Under the pieces are notes generated by a model. That model had not been told where the DNA came from. It saw only the letters and a list, made by a program, of their open reading frames with translations, and ran no database searches. A stretch of 25,970 nt of DNA from a virus: IMG/VR virus record IMGVR_UViG_3300010885_069090, positions 1 through 25,970 of that record. One strand, written 5' to 3'. The position numbers and the translations under genes are program-made. This document shows, one piece after another, positions 20,104-25,970 of the stretch. The first letter of the stretch is position 1. Each line of letters opens with the position of its first letter.

Positions 20104-21687
20104 ATGATTCTGCACGACGAACTTCTTGTTCCTTATGAAAAGATAAAGTGGAGGGAACTTGTCCCCGTCATCTGCGACTACTGCGGGGATAGAACGGAGA
20201 AGAAGAAGAACAAGATTCAGAAGGGCAGGAAGTCCATAGAAAAGGATTCGTGCACAAAGGATCCATGCACCAAGAAGAAGCTCGCGGAGATAAACCTACT
20301 CAAACACGGCGTCGCCAACCCCTTCCAGCGAAAGGACGTCAAGGACAAGATAAAAAAGACAAACCTTGAGCGGCACGGGGTCGAGCACGCCCAGCAGAGC
20401 TCCTCCATAAGGGCAAAAAGCAGGGCGACATGTTTGAAGAACCATGGGGTCGAGCACGCACTCCAGAACAAGGAAATCCTTCAAAAGGCTCAAGATAAAA
20501 GTCTGGAGTTGTACGGAACCAAATTCCCCATCCAACTGGATGAATTCAAAAGCAAGGTCAGGGATACAAACCTAGAGAGATATGGCGAAAAGGACTTCCT
20601 TAAATCTCCCGAAGTGAGAGAAAGAATAAGGCAGACGAACATAATCAAGTATGGAGTTGAATCGCCAGCCGCCTCTAAAGAGGTCAAGGAGAAGATAAAA
20701 AAGACTAACTTTGAAAGATATGGAGCGGAAAACACTTTCGCATCCAAGGAAATTCAAGAAAAAATACGGCAAATCAACACGGAAAAATACGGCACTCCAT
20801 TTCCTATAAAAAAGTTCGGCAAAACCCAAGAATCCATCCGGTCCTGGCTCAACTCCCACGACTTCAATTTCGTATCGGACTACAAGATACTCGAAGGAAA
20901 GGAACTGGATTGCTATGACGCCGACAAGAATTTCGCGCTCGAATACTGCGGCCTCTACTGGCACAATGAGAACTCGCCGGAACCAAGGACGCGTTCCTAC
21001 CACTACGACAAGTGGAGGCGGTGCAGGGACAAGGGCATCCAACTTCTGACCATATTTGATGATGAATGGAAATCGAAGAACGAGATCATCAAGAGCGTGA
21101 TCCTTTCCAAGCTGGGCGTGTTCGAGCGGAGAATCCACGCCAGAAAGTGCCGTGTGGATGCAATTTCAAAAGACCGCATGAAATCCTTCTGCGACATCTA
21201 CCACATCCAGGGCGGAAACAGGCTCAGCAAGGTGTGCTTTGGGCTTTTCCATGAAGAGGAGCTTGTCGGGGTGGTCGACCTTGGCCGCCACCACAGGAAG
21301 AAGGACAAGGATTCTGTGGTGCTGACGAGGCTCTGCTTCAAGGCCGGCGTCCAGGTCGTCGGCGGTGCGGGCAAGATGTTCAAGGCCTGCACGGCGTGGT
21401 GCTCCGACAATGGGATGAAGAGCATCGTTTCTTGGAGCGACAACAGGTACAGCGACGGCACCATCTACAACAAACTCGGATTTAAACTTATGGAGGAGCT
21501 TCCCCCCGACTACTACTATGTGAACATAAAAAATCCAAAGAGGAGGCTGAGCAAGCAGAGCCAGAGCAAGAGGAACTCCCAGTGCCCCAAGGAGATGACC
21601 GAGCTGGAATGGGCCAACGCACGCGGCCTTTCAAGGATATGGGACTGCGGAAAGGCGAGGTGGGAATTTAACTTATCCGTTGGATAA
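20104..21687 (+). CDS. Hef-type freestanding homing endonuclease (Vsr-like nuclease with GNAT-like tail)
   Basis: 527 residues from the ATG at 20104; a TTG at 20080 is possible but has no ribosome site. Four parts are visible. First, an N-terminal Cys segment (ICDYCGD, CTKDPCTKK). Second, eight repeats with an exact 23-residue period beginning at units like LERYG and ending KIKKTN, which in related phage enzymes are thought to bind DNA. Third, an EDxHD/Vsr-like nuclease (KELDCYDADKNFALEYCGLYWHNE, LLTIFDDEW). Fourth, a C-terminal acetyltransferase-like domain (LVGVVDLGRHH, VQVVGGAGKMFKA, SWSDNRYSDGTIYNKLGF). This is the layout of Hef homing enzymes of T4-like phages. It lies 27 bases after the gp13-like gene and probably spreads by copying itself into homologous loci. 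Confidence 0.82.
   Translation: MILHDELLVPYEKIKWRELVPVICDYCGDRTEKKKNKIQKGRKSIEKDSCTKDPCTKKKLAEINLLKHGVANPFQRKDVKDKIKKTNLERHGVEHAQQSSSIRAKSRATCLKNHGVEHALQNKEILQKAQDKSLELYGTKFPIQLDEFKSKVRDTNLERYGEKDFLKSPEVRERIRQTNIIKYGVESPAASKEVKEKIKKTNFERYGAENTFASKEIQEKIRQINTEKYGTPFPIKKFGKTQESIRSWLNSHDFNFVSDYKILEGKELDCYDADKNFALEYCGLYWHNENSPEPRTRSYHYDKWRRCRDKGIQLLTIFDDEWKSKNEIIKSVILSKLGVFERRIHARKCRVDAISKDRMKSFCDIYHIQGGNRLSKVCFGLFHEEELVGVVDLGRHHRKKDKDSVVLTRLCFKAGVQVVGGAGKMFKACTAWCSDNGMKSIVSWSDNRYSDGTIYNKLGFKLMEELPPDYYYVNIKNPKRRLSKQSQSKRNSQCPKEMTELEWANARGLSRIWDCGKARWEFNLSVG
20296..20808 (+). repeat. Coding tandem repeat, 8 units of 69 bp (23 residues), in the homing endonuclease
   Basis: Units begin at 23-residue steps with LLKHG, LERHG, LKNHG, LELYG, LERYG, IIKYG, FERYG and TEKYG. 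The protein period is exact while the DNA has diverged, so the repeat is old and under selection. It is not a CRISPR array. Confidence 0.75.
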
Positions 21688-21690
21688 ATA
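21683..21690 (+). promoter_or_regulatory. TATA-like box before the ART-like gene
   Basis: GATAAATA, five bases before the ATG at 21696 and very similar in surroundings to 13235-13242 upstream of the helicase. No Shine-Dalgarno lies between box and start. Confidence 0.45.
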
Positions 21691-21695
21691 AGTCC

Positions 21696-22538
21696 ATGGA
21701 ATTTAAAGATTGGTTGATTTTAGAGTCTTCGGATCAGGTCGTGCTTATGAAAACAGTTAACGACGAAGGTTCGGACTCCATCAAGAAGGTTGGTTTTCAA
21801 CTCCAGGACACGCACCGCTCTACGGCCAATTACTACAAGAAATATGGCGACACGAGTACGGGCCAGATGTACGGCCCGGGTTTATATTTCACCATAGTCC
21901 CCGCCGGGCAAGACCCAACTGAATATGCGAAGAAAAACTGCAAGATGTACTCGCAGTGGGGCAACCACATCGCATTTGCGACGATCAAGCCCGGCAGCCG
22001 TGGACTGGTGACCGGGTTCCCGCCAAATCATCCCATGTGGAAGTATATCGCATCCAAAAACACCTATATCTATGACCAACTTCAAGCCCTTGGCGTGGAT
22101 AAGATCGTCGGATACACGAAGGACAATGTCCATGTCGACAAGGAGTGGGGGTACAAGCTGCACGACAAGATGGATTTTTGGGCTCATTCTCACTGGGCGG
22201 AGGGCGGTGAGGCGAGGCTCAATGTAGTTGTATACAACCCGTCCGTTCTCCAGGCGTCCGGAGAATTTGAGTGCGAAACGGGAAAGAAAAAAGTGGACCC
22301 CGGGACGACAGGTGGCACCATGCAATCTGCTCCCAACCAGGCAAACGCCTCCCAGACGCCCAGAACGCAAGGCTCTAAATGGGCTCCAATTGAACATCCG
22401 CCCCTCAGAACGCCAGAAGAACAGGCAAAAGTGGACGCCCGGCTGGCCAAATTGGACGCCTGGCGTCGCTCGCCCCAAGTGAAGCCCGCCCCTCAAAAAA
22501 AGGACGACCATGACTTTCTTAGTCTAGAGGAAACTTGA
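21696..22538 (+). CDS. ART/PARP-like protein with capsid-targeting-like N-terminus (tentative)
   Basis: 280 residues beginning MEFKDWLILESSDQ; ILE then Ser-Ser-Asp matches the helicase start (IKE then Ser-Ser-Asp) in sequence and place. Residues about 30-165 contain VGFQLQ, MYGPGLYFTIVP (60-66) and DPTEYAKKNCKMY, a layout like the GxGxYF and YA-x(n)-Y segments of ADP-ribosyltransferases of the PARP/polyvalent-protein kind. The catalytic set cannot be fixed, so this is a weak call. The C-terminal third is Pro/Ala/Gln-rich and probably disordered (QTPRTQGSKWAPIEHPPL). Together with the leader it is a candidate injected toxin-like enzyme, as T4 Alt is. The start has no Shine-Dalgarno but a TATA-like box five bases upstream. 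It stands alone, nine bases after the homing endonuclease. Confidence 0.5.
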   Translation: MEFKDWLILESSDQVVLMKTVNDEGSDSIKKVGFQLQDTHRSTANYYKKYGDTSTGQMYGPGLYFTIVPAGQDPTEYAKKNCKMYSQWGNHIAFATIKPGSRGLVTGFPPNHPMWKYIASKNTYIYDQLQALGVDKIVGYTKDNVHVDKEWGYKLHDKMDFWAHSHWAEGGEARLNVVVYNPSVLQASGEFECETGKKKVDPGTTGGTMQSAPNQANASQTPRTQGSKWAPIEHPPLRTPEEQAKVDARLAKLDAWRRSPQVKPAPQKKDDHDFLSLEET

Positions 22539-22550
22539 AGGGAGGGTCGG

Positions 22551-22661
22551 ATGAGTCAGAACGGAAAGGGAGACAGCCCCAGGAAGAAGACTGTGACCGA
22601 AGGCCAATGGTCTAAGAGTTGGGAGAGGATTTTTGGGAAGAAATCCAAGAGTAAAAAATAA
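22551..22661 (+). CDS. Small conserved phage protein (GKGDSPR type)
   Basis: Only 36 residues, beginning MSQNGKGDSPRKKTVTEGQ and ending with WERIFGKKSKSKK. The pattern GKGDxPRP, then W/Y-x-x-x-W/Y-D/E-R-I-F-G-K-K, is a widespread small protein of phages whose function is unknown. A strong GGGAGGG ribosome site eight bases upstream supports expression. It is very basic. It ends in TAAGCTTA (22659-22666), a palindrome that holds its stop and that of the convergent methylase-like gene. Confidence 0.7.
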   Translation: MSQNGKGDSPRKKTVTEGQWSKSWERIFGKKSKSKK

Positions 22662-22663
22662 GC

Positions 22664-23287
22664 TTACTTCGCCAACTCTGCGGACACAAATGCTCCCCAT
22701 TGGGCCGCCATGGCGTCGGCGATGCCCTGGAAGGTCTTGCTCCTGATCTTCCACCTCTGATCGCCCTTGCTCCAAGCCTCCTTGTACCACATCCCTTGCC
22801 TCTTCTTCTTGCCTGTCTTCTTGTCGATCCACTCGAAGAACTCGCCTTTGTCGACGATCTTAGTGGGCGCAAGGCTCGGCAGGTTCTTGAGCCACAGGCA
22901 CGTCGTCTTTGTGAACGGGTCTCCGAACTGCCATGGCTGTATGATCTGTTCGGGCCTCCTTATCCTGCTGCTTATTATGCTCACCGGGTTCTCTATGGCG
23001 ATGTGCTTTATTGGGGCGTCCATGATCCTCTGGACGAACGCCAAGGCGTCCTTCTGCTCCGTCTGCTTGTGCTTGAACCACCTCGCCCCGCTGACCGCCA
23101 GGTGGGTGCAGGGCGGGTGTGCGACCATGAGGTCCCATCCGTCGTTTATTATCTCGAACATGTCTCCTTGATGGTGCTTCCCGGGGGCGTCCGTGGGGAG
23201 GAGGTCGCAGGATGTGGCGTCATGCCCGAGGGCTTTGAAGGCGTCCCTTACGGAACCCGAATATTCGCATGCAACTAGTACTTTCAT
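22664..23287 (-). CDS. DNA cytosine-methyltransferase-like protein
   Basis: 207 residues. It begins MKVLVACEYSGSVRDAF, the AdoMet-binding motif I of C5-methylase type (FxGxG replaced by EYSG), followed by VAHPPCTHLAVSG (Pro-Pro-Cys at 58-60, the catalytic-cysteine motif IV) and HIAIENPVSII (Glu-Asn-Pro at 99-101, motif VI). The C-terminal half, with QPWQFGDPFTKTTCLWLKNLP, is typical of short phage relatives commonly annotated as DNA methylase. Half the length of a normal C5 methylase, it has no clear target-recognition domain, so it may methylate an unusual substrate (nucleotide or RNA) or be a modification-linked relative. It is divergent from the gene at 23332 and convergent with the 36-residue gene, two bases away. 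Confidence 0.75.
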   Translation of the reverse strand: MKVLVACEYSGSVRDAFKALGHDATSCDLLPTDAPGKHHQGDMFEIINDGWDLMVAHPPCTHLAVSGARWFKHKQTEQKDALAFVQRIMDAPIKHIAIENPVSIISSRIRRPEQIIQPWQFGDPFTKTTCLWLKNLPSLAPTKIVDKGEFFEWIDKKTGKKKRQGMWYKEAWSKGDQRWKIRSKTFQGIADAMAAQWGAFVSAELAK

Positions 23288-23320
23288 CCCATTAGTATAG
23301 TAAATGCATCTAGCGGAATC

Positions 23321-23328
23321 TATATAAC
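23321..23328 (+). promoter_or_regulatory. TATA-like box before the gene at 23332
   Basis: TATATAAC lies three bases before the ATG at 23332 in a 44-base divergent gap. No Shine-Dalgarno, so again a nearly leaderless transcript is suggested. Confidence 0.4.
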
Positions 23329-23331
23329 TTT

Positions 23332-23802
23332 ATGAGATTTCATGAGTGGGCCGAACAGAGGCAGATCGACGAGTCGTCATCCCGATACAGCGTGGAGGTC
23401 AACTACAGGACCAAGACGAGGGAGGTCCTTGAGGGCTTCGCCAAGATAGCCCTCGGCTACGTGAGCGCCGCCATGAAGAAGAAGGGCTACCACGTCAAGC
23501 AGGTGTTCGAAGAGAGCCCCATGCGGATAATCGTCAGCTCGAGGAACTGGGACGACGGCGAGTGGGTCGGCATGGTGAGCTACAGCTCAAAGGACGACTC
23601 GGGATGCTTCATCGTCTCGAACGGCTTCTACAACCGCGACAGGAAGACCGTGTCCGTCCAGAGGTCGGAGAGGTGCAAGAACGACACCCCCGCAGAGATG
23701 ACGAAGGAACTCGTGAACATGATGCACTCCCTCAAGGGCAAGAAGGACAGACACCAGGAGAAGCTAAACCCCGCGCTTCTGAAGAGGGGCCCGAAGAAAT
23801 AG
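23332..23802 (+). CDS. Unknown protein with capsid-targeting-like N-terminus
   Basis: 156 residues starting MRFHEWAEQRQIDESSSRY. The leader fits the family (F-x-E-W-x-E), with Glu8 and a second Glu14 as possible cut sites. The remainder is a small, basic alpha-beta protein: TREVLEGFAKIALGYVSAAMKKKGYHVKQVF, MRIIVSSRNWDDGEWVGMVSYSS, and a Lys-rich end KKDRHQEKLNPALLKRGPKK. No family is recognised. Basic proteins of this size are common among T4 internal head proteins. Its stop is part of the 13-bp inverted repeat at 23797-23809 shared with the convergent neighbour. Confidence 0.6.
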   Translation: MRFHEWAEQRQIDESSSRYSVEVNYRTKTREVLEGFAKIALGYVSAAMKKKGYHVKQVFEESPMRIIVSSRNWDDGEWVGMVSYSSKDDSGCFIVSNGFYNRDRKTVSVQRSERCKNDTPAEMTKELVNMMHSLKGKKDRHQEKLNPALLKRGPKK

Positions 23803-23809
23803 GCTATTT
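23797..23809. repeat. Inverted repeat containing two convergent stop codons
   Basis: AAATAG at 23797-23802, one base, CTATTT at 23804-23809: a perfect inverted repeat. TAG of the plus gene ends at 23802 and TAG of the minus gene begins at 23806-23804. Confidence 0.6.
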
Positions 23810-23998
23810 GAAGTCGTCGAGTGCTATCTTCCTGAACTCGCCCGCGACATGGAGCCTGCATCCTACTATGGAGCCTTGGTTGTCCGTCATGAGGTCGATC
23901 TTCTCGGATATTTTTTCAAATTGAAAGTCCCCGTCCTTGAAGTGGACGGATATTGTCTTTTTGAATTCGTCGTATTCGGTGTGTGGGGTGAATTTCAA
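23804..23998 (-). CDS. Small hypothetical protein, faintly DUF2283-like
   Basis: 64 residues from a TTG at 23998 that overlaps the amidoligase stop as TTGA, with GGAG eight bases upstream; a GTG at 24007 is an alternative adding three residues. The same TTGA coupling is used by the sulfatase. The protein is beta-rich (KFTPHTEYDEFKKTISVHFK, GSIVGCRLHVAGEF). The D-x-x-G-x-I-V-G end recalls DUF2283, but the match is weak. It is probably cotranslated with the amidoligase and could be a partner; function unknown. Confidence 0.55.
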   Translation of the reverse strand: MKFTPHTEYDEFKKTISVHFKDGDFQFEKISEKIDLMTDNQGSIVGCRLHVAGEFRKIALDDFK

Positions 23999-24948
23999 AG
24001 TGCCCACTCCGCATACATGTCGAATTTCTTGTCGGAAAGTTCTTTTATTCTTTTTGCCATATGGTTTGGAAGGTGTCCGAACGCTATTTCAAGTATCGAT
24101 CGGCCATTGCTTTGAATTTCTTCCTTGCCCGATTCGAACAGGCCGATCAGAGTCTCGACGCTGTATCCGTGGCATTTGTGGCACGATGCAGGGTTGCCGC
24201 CTGAATTCCAAAATTCGTCTGAGTCGAGCCTTTCACGGTCGACGCTCCAGAACTTCTCGTGCAGGCCTTCCCGCGTCATCCGTACGACCTCGGCACAAAT
24301 TTCGAAAACAAGAGTCACGAGCTTTGGACTTGCCAGCCAAAAGTTTCCGATGGTTCTATATTCGACACCGTACGATGGTTGCCTGTACCGGCCCGGCTTT
24401 CCATAGATGTTTCTCCTTACGATGCTTTTTTCGCATCCATCCAGGAGAAGGCCCGACACGCCCAGGAACAGATCTAGCATTCTGACGAGCATCACGCACA
24501 TTTCGTGGTTGGCTCCGAGCTCGGTTCCGATGTGGATGTGCCCGCCCGCAGTCCTTATGTTGCTTTCCTTGAAAAGCCGTCTTATTTTTCCCGGGGATAC
24601 CGCCCTCATCTTGTAGGCGCAAAATTCCGTCTCGCATCCGGACTTCCTTGCGTCCTTGTGCCTCATTTCTTCGTCCGCGAACTCCCCTGCCGCGAGGGTT
24701 GTGAGTTTGTTGGGAGCCACTATTTCGCTGTACTCTTTCAGCGACCTTCTTATGCTTTCCACCGCCTCCTCCGCAGTCTCGGCGGGGTCTACGGTGCATT
24801 CCGCAAGGACGTTGTCGTAGAAAAAGCTCATGCTTCCGCGACGAACCTTCCTCTCCTTGCTCCCATTCACCACGCCGATGGCGCTCCGGAGCTTGTTTTC
24901 GCGATCCACGAGTATGAATTCCGGGTCGCTTCCGAAGGTAAATTTCAT
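23995..24948 (-). CDS. phiEco32-like amidoligase (COOH-NH2 ligase type 2)
   Basis: 317 residues. It begins MKFTFGSDPEFILVD, the typical metal-binding start GxDPEF of this family. AGGHIHIGTE (about 134-143) and GVEYRTIGNFWLASP (about 194-208) are further signature segments; they supply acidic, His and Arg residues for ATP and metal in the glutamine-synthetase-like fold. Described members in phiEco32-like phages are predicted to join a carboxyl to an amine with ATP, perhaps modifying peptidoglycan, a capsid protein or a small molecule. Which applies here is open. MKFTF does not carry the leader's Trp and Glu and is not counted as a packaged protein. GAGGAG lies before the ATG but within a hairpin (24952-24971). 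Confidence 0.8.
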   Translation of the reverse strand: MKFTFGSDPEFILVDRENKLRSAIGVVNGSKERKVRRGSMSFFYDNVLAECTVDPAETAEEAVESIRRSLKEYSEIVAPNKLTTLAAGEFADEEMRHKDARKSGCETEFCAYKMRAVSPGKIRRLFKESNIRTAGGHIHIGTELGANHEMCVMLVRMLDLFLGVSGLLLDGCEKSIVRRNIYGKPGRYRQPSYGVEYRTIGNFWLASPKLVTLVFEICAEVVRMTREGLHEKFWSVDRERLDSDEFWNSGGNPASCHKCHGYSVETLIGLFESGKEEIQSNGRSILEIAFGHLPNHMAKRIKELSDKKFDMYAEWAL

Positions 24949-24951
24949 AAA

Positions 24952-24971
24952 AAACTCCTCATGGGGAGTTT
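24952..24971 (-). promoter_or_regulatory. Hairpin covering the amidoligase ribosome site
   Basis: AAACTCC (24952-24958) and GGAGTTT (24965-24971) are 7-bp arms with a 6-base loop. On the minus-strand mRNA the second arm is the Shine-Dalgarno GGAG, followed directly by T residues and the ATG at 24948. The hairpin would hide the ribosome site or, being followed by T, end transcription. Confidence 0.45.
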
Positions 24972-25036
24972 AATTTGCCGTCCTCAAAACGTCAATATCA
25001 GACTAGATACTGGGTAAACATCAACACGGGATGGCA

Positions 25037-25970
25037 ATGGCGATCATATCCGCAAGCGAAATCGGATTTTTTTATTCTGGGGGTTCGAACAACTCCAGTA
25101 CCGCTTTGTCGATAGGTGGGAATCCGTCTAGCTTTCCGATATTGGGGAGCATGAACAACCTCTTCCCGAACGTCACCGCAGAGAACGCCGTGCTCGGGAG
25201 GACGGATTACAGGTGTTTCTACGTATTCAACAACAGTTCTACTGCGGCCCTCTTGGGCGCATCGATATATGTCCTTTCCCAGAAGGCCGGGGGCTCGACT
25301 GTGGAGGTCGGTGTCGCGAAGGTGACAGAGGTTCAGAACATCCTCATAGTTGGCAACGTCAAATCCGGGGACATGGTTCTTAAGTATGACCATTCGCAGT
25401 TCACCGTGCAGTGGGACTCCTCCCTGACCAACCTTGCGTCGAACATGACTGCCGGATTGGCTTCTGCGGGGGCGGATGGCGCGGTGGTCTTGATAGCCCT
25501 CGCCGCGGACAGTCCCCAGGTATTAATTTCGATTTCCTTCGAGGGAGCTTCCTCCGGCAGAAGCCATCCTCTGCTGGAACTCTACGAAAACAACCTCGAT
25601 ACCTCCTTGGGCTTTTTTGAGCCTCCGACGATAACGATAAGCAGAGGGGCTTCGGGGTCTCCCATAAATTCCATAGCGACAGAGCTCGCCGTGGACACCG
25701 CCACGCCCGCAAAAGTCGAATTTATCTTGACTAATGCCGACCAGAAAATCTTCATAGGGTCGTTGATGCCCGGCGACAGCTTTCCCGTCTGGGTGAAGCG
25801 GGTCACGCCCGCAGACACCGATTTTTTGGAGACGGATTATTTTACATTCAGGGTTTCTGGAACTCCCGCCACCATTGCTTCGTCTTCTAGTTCGACCGCC
25901 GCATCAAGTTCGACCGCCGCATCAAGTTCGACCGCCGCATCAAGTTCGACCGCCGCATCAAGTTCGACCG
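25037..25970 (+). CDS. Virion structural protein with Ser/Thr/Ala repeat, 3' end outside window
   Basis: The frame is open to the last base, so at least 311 residues are visible. I choose the ATG at 25037 (MAIISASEIGFFYSGGSNN); an ATG at 25031 is equally in frame. The start, then LFPNVTAENAVLGRTDYRCFYVFN, and later SLMPGDSFPVWVKRVTPAD with a DYFTFRVSG end, match a conserved phage virion family typified by 'SGGAANTDP...DTEYRCIYVRN' and 'AGxSxxIWIRRxVPAG'. It is beta-rich, probably a tail or appendage component. From 25889 the coding sequence becomes an 18-bp tandem repeat encoding Ser-Ser-Ser-Thr-Ala-Ala, a probable flexible linker to a domain beyond the window. Confidence 0.72.
   Translation, partial: MAIISASEIGFFYSGGSNNSSTALSIGGNPSSFPILGSMNNLFPNVTAENAVLGRTDYRCFYVFNNSSTAALLGASIYVLSQKAGGSTVEVGVAKVTEVQNILIVGNVKSGDMVLKYDHSQFTVQWDSSLTNLASNMTAGLASAGADGAVVLIALAADSPQVLISISFEGASSGRSHPLLELYENNLDTSLGFFEPPTITISRGASGSPINSIATELAVDTATPAKVEFILTNADQKIFIGSLMPGDSFPVWVKRVTPADTDFLETDYFTFRVSGTPATIASSSSSTAASSSTAASSSTAASSSTAASSST
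25889..25970 (+). repeat. 18-bp tandem repeat, at least 4.5 perfect copies, at window end
   Basis: The unit AGTTCGACCGCCGCATCA repeats perfectly from 25889 (25889-25906, 25907-25924, 25925-25942, 25943-25960) and continues to the last base. It stays in frame and encodes the linker Ser-Ser-Thr-Ala-Ala-Ser. Perfect identity at third positions indicates recent expansion. Confidence 0.9.

Noticed and set aside
20296-20808. Regular 69-bp periodicity as a CRISPR array
   Set aside because: Units are diverged at DNA level, contiguous without spacers and in frame within the homing endonuclease.
23995-24948. MKFTFGSDPEF of the amidoligase as a tag
   Set aside because: The residues belong to the family's own metal-binding first strand (GxDPEF) and the Trp/Glu pattern is missing.
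1-25970. tRNA or other structured RNA genes
   Set aside because: Gaps between genes are all under about 135 bases, and none shows a cloverleaf or the conserved GGTTCGAATCC-type arm.

Overview
This window is part of a tailed-phage genome with a T4-like (myovirus) character. The evidence is a pair of T4 gp13- and gp14-like neck proteins, two other recognisable virion proteins, a small phage sigma factor, an RNA ligase, a Hef-type homing endonuclease, a phage C5-methylase-like protein and a phiEco32-type amidoligase. Genes are packed tightly with many ATGA/TTGA overlaps. No tRNA, rRNA, CRISPR array or insertion sequence is seen, and no stretch over about 135 bases lacks a gene. The host cannot be fixed. 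Signal-peptide-bearing NTF2-like and CAP proteins plus a sulfatase would fit a Gram-negative host, perhaps a planctomycete, but that is a weak inference.

Layout. Bases 1-8448 run rightward and look early/middle: a phosphoesterase (entering from the left), sigma factor, two secreted NTF2-like proteins, small membrane and hypothetical proteins, a Vsr-like nuclease, a secreted CAP protein, a conserved large-phage protein, RNA ligase, zinc ribbon and deaminase. Four of these genes share a sigma-70-like promoter (TTTACA, 16-17 nt, TAnAAT). Bases 8431-11775 form a leftward late operon: a virion protein, three proteins with a common N-terminal peptide, then the gp14-like neck protein. Bases 11822-16158 hold smaller unknowns and a 969-residue SNF2-type helicase. 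Bases 16196-18014 are a strikingly AT-rich island with a sulfotransferase and a complete-looking sulfatase, convergent and meeting in a palindrome. Bases 18011-20076 hold a metalloprotease, a membrane protein and the gp13-like neck protein. Next come the Hef homing endonuclease, an ART-like protein, small unknowns, the methylase-like protein and the amidoligase. A virion protein with a growing 18-bp tandem repeat runs off the right end.

The most interesting signal is a short N-terminal peptide, roughly M-[KR]-x-F-x-[DE]-W-[LI]-x-E, on about ten otherwise unrelated proteins: helicase, metalloprotease, two ART-like proteins, several unknowns and, in degenerate form, the sulfatase. It resembles in position, length and pattern the T4 capsid-targeting sequence (MKTYQEFIAE) that takes internal proteins into the prohead and is clipped after Glu by the prohead protease. 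I infer that the phage packages a set of effector proteins for delivery with its DNA. Several of these genes have a TATA-like box (TATA[AT]A) only 3-7 nt before the start codon and no Shine-Dalgarno, suggesting late, nearly leaderless transcripts.
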